NCBI GenBank assembly: GCA_023396465.1
Contig: JAEWWF010000011.1
Span: forward strand, 1-18,407
Reading direction: 5' to 3'
Origin: Pseudomonadota bacterium
GTDB taxonomy: Bacteria > Pseudomonadota > Alphaproteobacteria > Rhodospirillales > Rhodospirillaceae
Length of the DNA stretch: 18,407 nt
The notes under the pieces were generated by a model. That model searched no databases, had not been told where the DNA came from, and worked only from the letters and a program-made list of their open reading frames with translations. The stretch's first letter is position 1. Each line of letters opens with the position of its first letter. The translations under genes were made by a program, and so were the position numbers. Positions 7,344-13,772 of this stretch are shown piece by piece.

Positions 7344-9586
7344 GCGGCGGCGGCCTCCGTCAGCGCCGCCGTCTGTGTCGGAGGGGACCACGGCAACCAC
7401 AGTGTCAGACAGGTACCGCCCTCCGGTGCCGCCGCGATGGTGAAGCGGCCGCCGAGATCGCCCGCCCGCCGCGCCATGCCCGGCAGGCCGTGACCGCCGC
7501 TGGCGGTGGCGGCGCGGGGTTCGGCCGAGCCCAGGCCACGGCCGTCGTCGGATAGCGTCACTGTCAGCCCGGCGGCATCGGTGGCGGTGGTCACCGTCAG
7601 GCGGCTGGCCCCGGCGTGGCGGATACAGTTGCTCACCGCCTCGCGCACCACCGCGGTCAGGGCCCGCGACAGCGGATAGTCGACCGGAGGGAGGGTGTCC
7701 GGCATCTCGGAGAGCGGCCAGTGCAGGGCAAGCCCGGCGGCCTCCAGCCGGTCCGCCGTCTCGTGGCGAAGGTCGGCCAGCAGCCCGTCGAGCGGTTGGC
7801 GTGCCCCGCTGAGGCCGCCGACGATGGCGCGGATGTCGGCCAGGGCCGCCCGCACCACCCGGCGGCTCTCGCTCAGGTCGCCCTGATGCAGGGCGGCCAG
7901 CAGGCGGGCGCCGACGTCGTCGTGCAGGTCGGCGGCGATGCGCAGCCGCTCCGCCTGGGCGCCGCGGGCGAAGGCATCGCGGCCGGCGGCGGCCCGCGCC
8001 ATCAATTCACACAGCCGGGCGGCCATGGCGAGGTGGCTTGGCCCGAACAGGCCGCGTCCGCCCCACGGGTAGCGCAGCGCCAGCGGTGGCGCGTCGGCGC
8101 TGGCCGGCAACCGCATGACCAGACCCTCGGCGGCGATGGCAGGCACGGCGACGGCCTCCGCCGACGGCAGCGGCGTCATCTCCAGCGGATCGAACAGCCG
8201 CCGCAGCAGATCGTGCCAGGCATCGGCACGGCGTTCCGGCGAGGCGACGAAGGCGACCTCCATCACCGCCGCGAACAGGGCGTGGTCGGTCAAGGTGCGC
8301 CGCCCGACCAGCCGTCGCCACAGGCGGTCGCGCAGCGGCAGATACAGGAATCCCACCGCCAGCAGCGCCAGCCCGAGGGCCAGCCCCTCGTCCAGGTGCA
8401 GCGCGACGATCAGCACCGCGTCGAGCGCCAGCAGCGCCAGCAGGCCGAGCGTCACCAGCATGACGCGGAACGCCCACTCGCCCATCTCGAACAGGCGGTA
8501 GCGGCGCAGGCCGAGGGCGAGGCCGGTATGGATCAGCAGGAAGAAGCCGAAGGCGTAACCCTGGGCGATGGCGGCGTCATGGCCGAGCAAGGGCGGGACC
8601 GAGATCAGCGTGACGAAGGCCCCGGCGCCGAGGATGACCGACAGGCCGAGCCAACTGAGGGCCGCCCGCCCGGTGGGATCGCGGCGGGTGCTCCACCACT
8701 GGGCGGCGATGGCGGCGACGATGCAGATCATCTCCGCCAGGGTCGCCAAATGAGGGCCGGTTGCTGGACCCGCCGGCAGACGCAGGGCGGAGGCGACATA
8801 CCAGCCGCCGAACACCAGCACTGGCAGCAGCAGCACCCAGGCCGGCACCAGCCGGCGCGGATAGCTGAGGAAGACGCCGATCATGGCGATGCCGAAGGTC
8901 AGCGCCCCGGCCGTGTTGGCCTCGGCCAGCAGGCGGAACAGCGGCGCCGGCAGGGCCAACTCGCGGCTGCTGTAGAGGGCGGCGGCGGTGGTGAAGGTGA
9001 GCATGCTGAGGCCGACCAGGGCGAACAGCAGCGAGGCCCGATCCTGCCGCCGCACCGCCAGCACCCAGAAGCTGAGCAGCAGGCCGGCCATGCCCACCGC
9101 CAGCTGGAACCAGTACACCGGCGGCAGCGACGCCAGCGGCCGAGCCTCGTGGGGCACGACGGTGATCTGCCGCTCCGTGCCATCGGGCGCCTGCACCGTC
9201 ACCGCCACCGGTCCGCCCCTCAACAAGACGGCCAGGGCATTCTGGCGGGCGAGGAAGGCCGCCATGGCCTCGTAGGTCGGCAGGACATCGGGTTCCGGCG
9301 TCAGATCGGCGGCGGTCGGGACGACGGCGGTGGCGCGGTTGCCTTCGGCCGGAGCGAGGCCGGTCAGCGTCAGGGGAGCGGCGGGGCCGGCGGCCAGCAG
9401 GCCGGCCGCCGGCCCGTCGTCGGCCACCGCGACGATGTGGACACCACCGTCGTCGTCGGGCAGCAGGGCGAGCCCAAGCCACGGCTGCCGGGCGGCCAGA
9501 ACGGTCGCCAGCAGCGCCACCAACAGTCCGCCCAAGGCGGCCGTCATCATCACCGTGACCGGGCTGCCCCCACGCCAGCGCCGCAT
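7340..9586 (-). CDS. Membrane sensor histidine kinase, HisKA_3 type, with PDZ-like and polytopic sensor region
   Basis: A 748-residue kinase partnered with the overlapping response regulator. A first transmembrane helix (about 11-32) is followed by an extracytoplasmic segment (about 45-155) with a PDZ-like stretch (IVAVADDGPAAGLLAAG). Some seven or more hydrophobic helices follow (about 158-178, 184-203, 219-241, 248-268, 280-296, 309-330, 340-360, then 372-412). A cytoplasmic linker leads to the HisKA_3 dimerisation helix with phospho-acceptor His555 (AERLRIAADLHDDVGARLL). The ATPase has the N box near 648-657 (REAVSNCIRHA), G1 DDGRGL at 680-685 and G2 GGHGLPGM at 697-704. The start at 9586 is chosen because the hydrophobic helix follows at once and a G-rich SD (GGGGGGCGGAG) abuts it. 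In-frame codons at 9643 and 9745 would add a charged leader unlike the family. The signal sensed is unknown. Confidence 0.9.
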   Translation of the reverse strand: MRRWRGGSPVTVMMTAALGGLLVALLATVLAARQPWLGLALLPDDDGGVHIVAVADDGPAAGLLAAGPAAPLTLTGLAPAEGNRATAVVPTAADLTPEPDVLPTYEAMAAFLARQNALAVLLRGGPVAVTVQAPDGTERQITVVPHEARPLASLPPVYWFQLAVGMAGLLLSFWVLAVRRQDRASLLFALVGLSMLTFTTAAALYSSRELALPAPLFRLLAEANTAGALTFGIAMIGVFLSYPRRLVPAWVLLLPVLVFGGWYVASALRLPAGPATGPHLATLAEMICIVAAIAAQWWSTRRDPTGRAALSWLGLSVILGAGAFVTLISVPPLLGHDAAIAQGYAFGFFLLIHTGLALGLRRYRLFEMGEWAFRVMLVTLGLLALLALDAVLIVALHLDEGLALGLALLAVGFLYLPLRDRLWRRLVGRRTLTDHALFAAVMEVAFVASPERRADAWHDLLRRLFDPLEMTPLPSAEAVAVPAIAAEGLVMRLPASADAPPLALRYPWGGRGLFGPSHLAMAARLCELMARAAAGRDAFARGAQAERLRIAADLHDDVGARLLAALHQGDLSESRRVVRAALADIRAIVGGLSGARQPLDGLLADLRHETADRLEAAGLALHWPLSEMPDTLPPVDYPLSRALTAVVREAVSNCIRHAGASRLTVTTATDAAGLTVTLSDDGRGLGSAEPRAATASGGHGLPGMARRAGDLGGRFTIAAAPEGGTCLTLWLPWSPPTQTAALTEAAAA

Positions 9587-9641
9587 CTCCGCCCCCCAAA
9601 AAGCCCTGCGCGCTGACGCATGCGCCAACGCGACCTCTCCC

Positions 9642-9659
9642 ATGCGACAATGGTCGCAT
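9642..9659. promoter_or_regulatory. Perfect dyad upstream of the kinase-regulator operon
   Basis: ATGCGAC (9642-9648) and GTCGCAT (9653-9659) are perfect seven-base inverted repeats separated by AATG, 56-73 bases upstream of the kinase start. NarL-family regulators bind short dyads, so this could be an autoregulatory site. The palindrome is seen directly; the binding role is inferred. An 8-base palindrome CGCATGCG lies nearby, around 9617-9624. Confidence 0.4.
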
Positions 9660-9767
9660 CCTTCTCCGGTGGGCACAACTCCCCTCCGCCACCGCGCCCG
9701 CGGCGAGGGCAATGGGAATGCCCTGGCGAAAGAGCGGTCCCACACGGAGGCGCCACCGCTTGTCCGG

Positions 9768-9986
9768 TCAGATGTCCCAGTCGTGGAGGCGGAACGCCTG
9801 CCGTCGTTCCTGCATCCTCGGACCCATTCCCCACCGACGCGGATTGCCGCACATCCAGCAACTGCACAGCGCCAGATTGTCGGCTTCCCTTTGCGGAAGC
9901 TCCGCCCAGGGGCGGATGCGTCGGGCCTTGGCGATCATGCGAGCGCGATCATGCCGGCGGCGGGCCCGCTTCATGCTCTTGTCCAT
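9768..9986 (-). CDS. Small basic protein with CxCxxCGNPR motif, conserved-hypothetical type
   Basis: A 72-residue protein of unknown function. The first 30 residues are strongly basic (MDKSMKRARRRHDRARMIAK). They are followed by three cysteines in ALCSCWMCGNPRR (41, 43 and 46) and a polar tail with MQERR. I recall similar short proteins with a CWMCGNPR motif and a following QE-R segment scattered through bacteria, annotated only as hypothetical. The motif resembles half a zinc knuckle, but a fourth ligand is not evident. The start at 9986 has GGAGAGG 5-8 bases upstream; ATG 9974 is an alternative. It stands alone, 181 bases before the kinase start and 189 bases after the 100-aa gene, co-directional with both. 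Nucleic-acid binding would fit the charge but is only a guess. Confidence 0.7.
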   Translation of the reverse strand: MDKSMKRARRRHDRARMIAKARRIRPWAELPQREADNLALCSCWMCGNPRRWGMGPRMQERRQAFRLHDWDI

Positions 9987-10129
9987 CGTGCCTCTCCAAG
10001 CTCGATGCCCCGGTGCGTACCGCCCGACGGTGGGCGGCGCTTCCGGGGCTATCGTGGCTTGGGAGTGGGGATGCCGGCTGTTGTCATGCCGACAGGATAG
10101 CGGTTGGACGCGCTGGCGTCACGCCGCCG

Positions 10130-10159
10130 CCTCCGGCGCGGCTCGGACCGCGCCGGAGG
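10130..10159 (-). terminator. GC-rich hairpin downstream of the chemoreceptor gene group
   Basis: Twelve-base perfect arms CCTCCGGCGCGG (10130-10141) and CCGCGCCGGAGG (10148-10159) enclose a 6-base loop, 17-46 bases after the stop of the 100-aa gene. No T-run follows in the minus direction, so it is either an atypical terminator or a 3'-end stabilising structure. Confidence 0.5.
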
Positions 10160-10175
10160 GCTGGGAGGCGAGGGG

Positions 10176-10478
10176 TCAGCACAAGGTGGCGGCGTCCCGC
10201 AGGCGCAGGCGCGCCTTGAGGCTGAGATCCAGTTCGGCCCGGACTTCCTCCATCAGGCCGAGGTCGCCGGAATCGAGGGCATGTTCGGCCCGTTGACGCA
10301 GGGTGCGGCGGTCGGCGGCATCGACCAGGGCCATGGCCACCGCATGCTCGGCGGCGCGCAGGGCATCGGATATCTGGCCCAGATGATCGGTCACCACCGC
10401 CATATTGGCGCGGATGGCCATGCAGTTGGCGGTGAGATCGCTGAGGTCGGGGTGACGGAAGTGAACAAGTTCGCCCAT
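10176..10478 (-). CDS. Unrecognised 100-aa helical protein
   Basis: A small protein of no family I recognise. It appears almost wholly alpha-helical and cytosolic: no signal peptide, no membrane span, many Ala/Leu/Asp/Arg residues. Helical stretches run about 10-52 (SDLTANCMAIRANMAVVTDH) and 55-95 (RTLRQRAEHALDSGDLGLME), ending in Cys100. The start at 10478 is well supported by GGAGG 9 bases upstream. It is the last gene of a minus-strand group: chemoreceptor, 58-aa protein, 190-aa protein, then this one, 48 bases after the previous stop and followed by a strong hairpin. Co-transcription with the chemoreceptor is plausible from spacing. A partner or adaptor role in signalling would be speculation. 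Confidence 0.72.
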   Translation of the reverse strand: MGELVHFRHPDLSDLTANCMAIRANMAVVTDHLGQISDALRAAEHAVAMALVDAADRRTLRQRAEHALDSGDLGLMEEVRAELDLSLKARLRLRDAATLC

Positions 10479-10526
10479 CGGAATGGTCCTCCGTGTGGTG
10501 AAACGGGTAGGGCGGTGGCCGCGCGG

Positions 10527-11099
10527 TCAGGCCGGCTGCCAAGCGCCGGTCAGGCCGGCGATGTGGATGAGGCGGGTGAGGGGAATGCTGAAATCGATGG
10601 TGGTCAGAACCAGATCCTGGTCTCGGTCCACGGTCTCCCGCCGCCAGCACGGGTGAGGACGTTCGTCGTCACCGGCATCCAGTCCCGCGGAAGGGGTGGC
10701 GGTCCAGGTGCGACGAATATCCCAGGGCGAGGCATCGCGGCGCCACACCGTCGCCTGCCATGGCGCCACCTGGATGAGGCAGACCTCCATTACACCCGGC
10801 GTGCCGAGATCGGAGGGCAGGGCGGCTTCCGTTCGCGCCCGTCTGGGGGCGGATGGGCCCTCGGGCGCGGACAGCCCCACCACCAGGATTGGCCGTGGCC
10901 GCTGGCCGCCGTCATGGACCTCCAGTCGATAGGGGTCGGATGAACTGGCGCCAGCGGGCGGGATCTGCGGTGCCTCGGGCGTCGCCGGCAGGTTCGGCAG
11001 CCGCATGTGGGGACGGGTGGTTTCCAGGTGGGTCCGCACGATGCCGTGCAGGGCAAGGCGCAGGCCGCGCAGAAGGGTTGTGTGATCGACAACGAACAT
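10527..11099 (-). CDS. Unrecognised 190-aa protein
   Basis: A protein of unknown function with no signal peptide or membrane helix. The N-terminus is amphipathic (LLRGLRLALHGIVRTHLE at 9-26), then a proline-rich linker (about 34-55, PNLPATPEAPQIPPAG). Next come beta-rich stretches (RPILVVGLSAP; VMEVCLIQVAPWQATVWRRD) and a C-terminal part with RRTWTATPSAG, LVLTTIDFSIPLTRLIHIAG and LTGAWQPA. The start at 11099 is selected because GAGG lies about 9 bases upstream; the frame stays open to 11246, but that extension overlaps the 58-aa gene. It follows that gene by 23 bases and precedes the 100-aa gene by 48. The amphipathic start plus beta-rich body made me consider contractile-injection cap proteins, but there is no supporting motif. 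Confidence 0.72.
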   Translation of the reverse strand: MFVVDHTTLLRGLRLALHGIVRTHLETTRPHMRLPNLPATPEAPQIPPAGASSSDPYRLEVHDGGQRPRPILVVGLSAPEGPSAPRRARTEAALPSDLGTPGVMEVCLIQVAPWQATVWRRDASPWDIRRTWTATPSAGLDAGDDERPHPCWRRETVDRDQDLVLTTIDFSIPLTRLIHIAGLTGAWQPA

Positions 11100-11122
11100 G
11101 GCTGCGGTCCTCGGAACTGCGG

Positions 11123-11299
11123 TCAGCGGTCGCCCGGCTCCGCCGACTCCTTCAGCAGGCGTCGGATGCACTGAAGGCACAGGCGGGCATAATCGACCGT
11201 ATCGCTGCTGTAGCTGCCCGGCTCCGCCAGGACGGTCTCGGCACACAGTTCGAGATCGTGACAGAGCTGTTCCTGATCCTCGGGCAGGGCGGTGGTCAT
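11123..11299 (-). CDS. Unrecognised 58-aa acidic protein with four cysteines
   Basis: A very small predicted cytosolic protein: acidic, with two helices (about 6-26 and 33-52) separated by PGSYSSDTVDYA. It has four cysteines at 13, 19, 41 and 44; the last two form CLQC. The spacing could place two pairs facing each other across a helical hairpin, for a metal or disulfide, but this is inference. The start at 11299 is backed by AAAGGA about 8 bases upstream; an ATG at 11317 would add six residues but lies before that SD. It sits 63 bases after the chemoreceptor stop, behind a hairpin, and 23 bases before the 190-aa gene. Confidence 0.68.
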   Translation of the reverse strand: MTTALPEDQEQLCHDLELCAETVLAEPGSYSSDTVDYARLCLQCIRRLLKESAEPGDR

Positions 11300-11319
11300 T
11301 GCGTCGTCCTTTCCCATGG

Positions 11320-11347
11320 GCCGCCGGGCGAAGAGAGGCCCGGCGGC
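11320..11347 (-). terminator. Hairpin between the chemoreceptor and the 58-aa gene
   Basis: Perfect 10-base arms GCCGCCGGGC (11320-11329) and GCCCGGCGGC (11338-11347) surround an 8-base loop, 15-43 bases past the chemoreceptor stop and just ahead of the SD of the 58-aa gene. There is no T-run in the minus direction, so partial termination, an RNA-processing boundary or stabilisation of the chemoreceptor mRNA are all possible. Confidence 0.5.
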
Positions 11348-11362
11348 GGTGGACGGTGCCGG

Positions 11363-13048
11363 TCAGGCGGCGCGGATCTGATCGAGCATGACGCGGATCT
11401 GCTCCGACAGGGCATCGGCCCGGGTGGCGACCACATGGGCCGCCTGCTCGACGCTCTGGGCGGCGCGGTCGGTTTCCTCCGCCGCCTGGGAGACGCCGTC
11501 GATGCTGCGCGAGACTTCCGTCGTGCCGGCCGAGGCCTGCTGGACGTTGCGGGCGATTTCCCGCGTCGCGGCGTTCTGCTGCTCGATCGCCGCCGCAATG
11601 GCTTCGGTGACGGCCGCGAGGCTGCTGATCTTGGCGCCGATGTGCTGGATGGCGGCGACGGTGATCTTGGTCTCCTCCTGCACGGCGGTGATCTGCTCGG
11701 CGATTTCGCCGGTGGCGCGCGAGGTCTGGGTGGCGAGTGCCTTGACCTCGTTGGCGACCACGGCGAAGCCCTTGCCGGCCTCGCCGGCGCGGGCGGCCTC
11801 GATGGTGGCGTTCAGGGCCAGCAGGTTGGTCTGGCTGGCGATGTCGTCGATCAGGCGCACCACCTCGCTGATGCGGCCCGCGGCGTCCGACAGCTTGTGG
11901 ACCATCTGGTCGCCGTTCTCGGCATCGCGGGTGACATCAATGACGACGCCGGTCACGTCGTTGATCTGCCGCTGGATTTCCGAAATCGCTGCTGACAGTT
12001 CCTCCGCCGCCGAGGCGACGGTCTCGACGCTGGTCGACGATTCTTCCGCCGCCGCCGCCACGGCGTTGGACTGGTGCGCCGCCTGATCGGCCGCCTCGCG
12101 CATGGACTGGGCGGTGTTTTCCATGGAATGGGCGGTGTCGGCGACGTCACGCAGGATGGTGCCGACCTGTCCCTCGAAGCTGTCGGCCATGTTCAGCATC
12201 ATGCGGCGGCGTTCGCCGCGGGCTCCTTCCTCGGCCAGACGCTGCTGCTGTTCCAGGCGGGTCCGCTCCTGGGCATTGTGGCGGAACACATCCAGCGCGC
12301 TGATGAGGCGGCCAACCTCGTCGCGGCGGTCGTCGGCATCGACGGTGACCGAGGTATCGCCCTGGGCAAGGCGTTCCAATGCCCCGGTGGTGGCTTGCAG
12401 CGGCCGGGTGATGCTGCGCACCACGAAGAACACGCCGGCGCTCAGCACCAGGATAAGGGCCAGGCTGCCGCCGCCGTTGGTGACGGCCTTGCTCATGAAC
12501 GCTGCGTCCAGGTCATCGACGTAGAGGCCGGTGCCGATCATCCAGTCCCACGGCTCGAACATGACGGCGTAGGAGATCTTGCCCACCGGCTCGGTGCTGC
12601 CGGGTTTCGGCCACAGGTAATCCACATGGCCGCCGCCGGCGCGGGCGGCGCCGAGCAACTCCCGCATGATCATTTTTCCGGTGGGGTCCTTCTGGTCGGC
12701 CATCTCGGTGCCTTCCAACTCCGGACGCGGCCCCATGACGAGGGAGATGCCGGCGCTGGAATAGGCGAAGATGTACTCGCTGCCGTCGAACCGGATGGCG
12801 CGCAGCACCGCCTTGGCGCGTTCCTGCGCCTCCTGCTGCGAGAATTCGCCGGCGACGGCGCGGCTGTGATGATCGGCGGCGATCGAGCGGGCGACTTCGG
12901 CGAGGCTGCGTACCTTGCCTTCCCGTTCCTCGCTCATGGTCTCGCGCAGGTGTTGCAGGCCGAGGCCGACGGTGATGAGCAGAGAGACAAAGAGAAGCCC
13001 GATGGGCCCCCAGATCTTGGCGGCAACGGGAGCGTCCTTCAGCCTCAT
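11363..13048 (-). CDS. Methyl-accepting chemotaxis protein with periplasmic single-Cache sensor
   Basis: A 561-residue transmembrane chemoreceptor feeding the CheA/CheW array. Transmembrane helix 1 is at about 12-31. The periplasmic region 40-185 looks like sCache_2 (FDGSEYIFAYSSAG, DPTGKMIMRELL, SYAVMFEPWDWMIGTGLYVDD). Transmembrane helix 2 spans about 191-210, with HAMP at about 211-265 beginning RSITRPLQ. A long coiled-coil signalling domain runs about 285-550. The conserved hairpin tip is at 401-439, with DIASQTNLLALNATIEAARA and GKGFAVVANEVKALA. The C-terminus stops at IRAA without a CheR/CheB-tethering pentapeptide. The start at 13048 has AGGAG 7 bases upstream. It is the first gene of a minus-strand group with three small unknown genes. 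sCache_2 receptors often bind small carboxylates, but the ligand here is not determinable. Confidence 0.95.
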   Translation of the reverse strand: MRLKDAPVAAKIWGPIGLLFVSLLITVGLGLQHLRETMSEEREGKVRSLAEVARSIAADHHSRAVAGEFSQQEAQERAKAVLRAIRFDGSEYIFAYSSAGISLVMGPRPELEGTEMADQKDPTGKMIMRELLGAARAGGGHVDYLWPKPGSTEPVGKISYAVMFEPWDWMIGTGLYVDDLDAAFMSKAVTNGGGSLALILVLSAGVFFVVRSITRPLQATTGALERLAQGDTSVTVDADDRRDEVGRLISALDVFRHNAQERTRLEQQQRLAEEGARGERRRMMLNMADSFEGQVGTILRDVADTAHSMENTAQSMREAADQAAHQSNAVAAAAEESSTSVETVASAAEELSAAISEIQRQINDVTGVVIDVTRDAENGDQMVHKLSDAAGRISEVVRLIDDIASQTNLLALNATIEAARAGEAGKGFAVVANEVKALATQTSRATGEIAEQITAVQEETKITVAAIQHIGAKISSLAAVTEAIAAAIEQQNAATREIARNVQQASAGTTEVSRSIDGVSQAAEETDRAAQSVEQAAHVVATRADALSEQIRVMLDQIRAA

Positions 13049-13114
13049 GGCATGTCTCCTGGTGGGGCTCGCCTTCGGGCGGCCTTGAGGGCGCCGCGCG
13101 AGCGTCGTTCACTG

Positions 13115-13175
13115 CCCCTCACCCCGGGATGCGGCGGAGGCCCTTTGCACCAGCCGGTGCCCCCGGGGTGAGGGG
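13115..13175. repeat. Intergenic inverted repeat, 14-bp perfect arms
   Basis: CCCCTCACCCCGGG (13115-13128) and CCCGGGGTGAGGGG (13162-13175) are exact reverse complements separated by 33 bases. The unit lies 67 bases upstream of the chemoreceptor start. The composition recalls dispersed intergenic palindromic elements of high-GC proteobacteria; a second copy is not present in this window, so repeat-family membership is unproven. Confidence 0.6.
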
Positions 13176-13401
13176 GTAGGGGCGTCGGCTGGTGGGGCGG
13201 GCAATTTTGCGCCGCACAAAGACCGTAGCTCCATTGTGGAAGGCTGAAATAGCTGCTCTGAGGGCATAGGAATTCCGCCGTCGCGAAGCGCCGAAGGTCG
13301 GTCGTGGCGTACGACCCGCTCTCACCCTAATGGATAAATCTGGAGTAGAATTATCTCTGCTTTCCGTGCGCGCTGCTGGCAACGGCAGCCGCAGGTGGTG
13401 A

Positions 13402-13436
13402 CGGGCGCGGCCGCCGGTCTGCGGCGGCGGCGCCCG
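13402..13436. repeat. Long GC hairpin in the chemoreceptor-rplM gap
   Basis: The arms 13402-13415 and 13423-13436 pair over 14 positions with one mismatch around a 7-base loop (GGTCTGC). No T-run follows on either strand, so it is not a standard terminator. A second, shorter hairpin lies at 13558-13584 (7-base arms GGCCCGC and GCGGGCC around an inner GCCCGGGC palindrome). Confidence 0.5.
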
Positions 13437-13646
13437 GGAAAGTCAGGGATCGCCCCGAGTCGCGGCTTGGAGCGGGACGTATGGGGTGGCGGCGGGCGCG
13501 GCGGTTGACCGAGGGGGAATGTCGACAGCGGCGCGGTCATTCCTCCGCCGCGATGGTGGCCCGCAAGCCCGGGCTCAGCGGGCCTCAGGGGAGAGGTAAA
13601 ATAGTACCGTTTTTCTAAGCTATTGATTTTGTTGGCTTTAATCTGT

Positions 13647-13674
13647 TTGACATCGGCGGCTGTCGTGCCATATT
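13647..13674 (+). promoter_or_regulatory. Sigma70 promoter for rplM-rpsI
   Basis: A consensus -35 TTGACA (13647-13652) is followed after 16 bases by CATATT (13669-13674), which matches the -10 consensus at four of six positions. The preceding 50 bases (about 13596-13646) are strikingly AT-rich for this genome and could act as an UP element, as expected of a ribosomal-protein operon. Transcription would start near 13681. Confidence 0.75.
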
Positions 13675-13692
13675 CCATCCCCTCAGTTCGTC

Positions 13693-13711
13693 GGGCCGCC
13701 TTGGGCGGTCC
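13693..13711 (+). promoter_or_regulatory. Leader hairpin upstream of rplM
   Basis: GGGCCGCC (13693-13700) and GGCGGTCC (13704-13711) form an 8-bp stem with one G-U pair and a TTG loop, about 12 bases after the predicted transcription start and within the rplM leader of about 92 bases. L13 represses its own mRNA in some bacteria, so a regulatory leader is plausible but not shown here. Confidence 0.4.
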
Positions 13712-13772
13712 CTGTCGTTTTCCGGGGGGTGGCGCAGCCGCCGGCTCGGAAGGCTAACAACGAGATGGTGCC

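Larger units (their letters stand above)
13049..13772. other. 724-bp noncoding region between the chemoreceptor and rplM
   Basis: No convincing gene is present. From left to right it holds: the inverted repeat 13115-13175; an AT-richer stretch (about 13196-13360) that may contain the divergent chemoreceptor promoter, although I see no clean -35/-10; a very GC-rich block with two hairpins (13402-13436, 13558-13584); an AT-rich tract (about 13596-13646) leading into the rplM promoter; and a leader of about 92 bases. Open frames here (for example minus strand 13322-13678 and 13119-13382) are proline/arginine-rich and lack coding character. Confidence 0.7.

Noticed and set aside
7616..9616. 666-codon plus-strand open frame
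   Set aside because: Gln/Arg/Gly-rich with no domain, antisense to the well-supported histidine kinase.
9587..9745. N-terminal extension of the histidine kinase to 9745
   Set aside because: The extra 53 residues are charged and unlike the family. A G-rich SD and hydrophobic helix directly follow 9586, and the region holds a regulatory dyad.
9712..10296. Plus-strand open frames across 9330-10300
   Set aside because: Compositionally skewed (Arg/Ser/Pro) and opposite the small CxC protein and the 100-aa gene, both of which have good SDs.
10527..11099. Identification of the 190-aa protein as a contractile-injection (Pvc16/DUF4255-like) cap protein
   Set aside because: Only a vague resemblance in the helical start and beta-rich body; no motif and no tail, sheath or baseplate genes nearby.
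12074..13171. 365-codon plus-strand open frame opposite the chemoreceptor
   Set aside because: Low-complexity Gly/Ala/His composition, antisense to an unambiguous chemoreceptor.
13322..13678. 118-codon minus-strand open frame in the chemoreceptor-rplM gap
   Set aside because: Pro/Arg-rich, no SD, and it runs through the rplM promoter and a hairpin block; no coding signal.
13049..13772. tRNA, riboswitch or CRISPR in the long gap
   Set aside because: No cloverleaf, known aptamer core or regularly spaced direct repeats could be seen.
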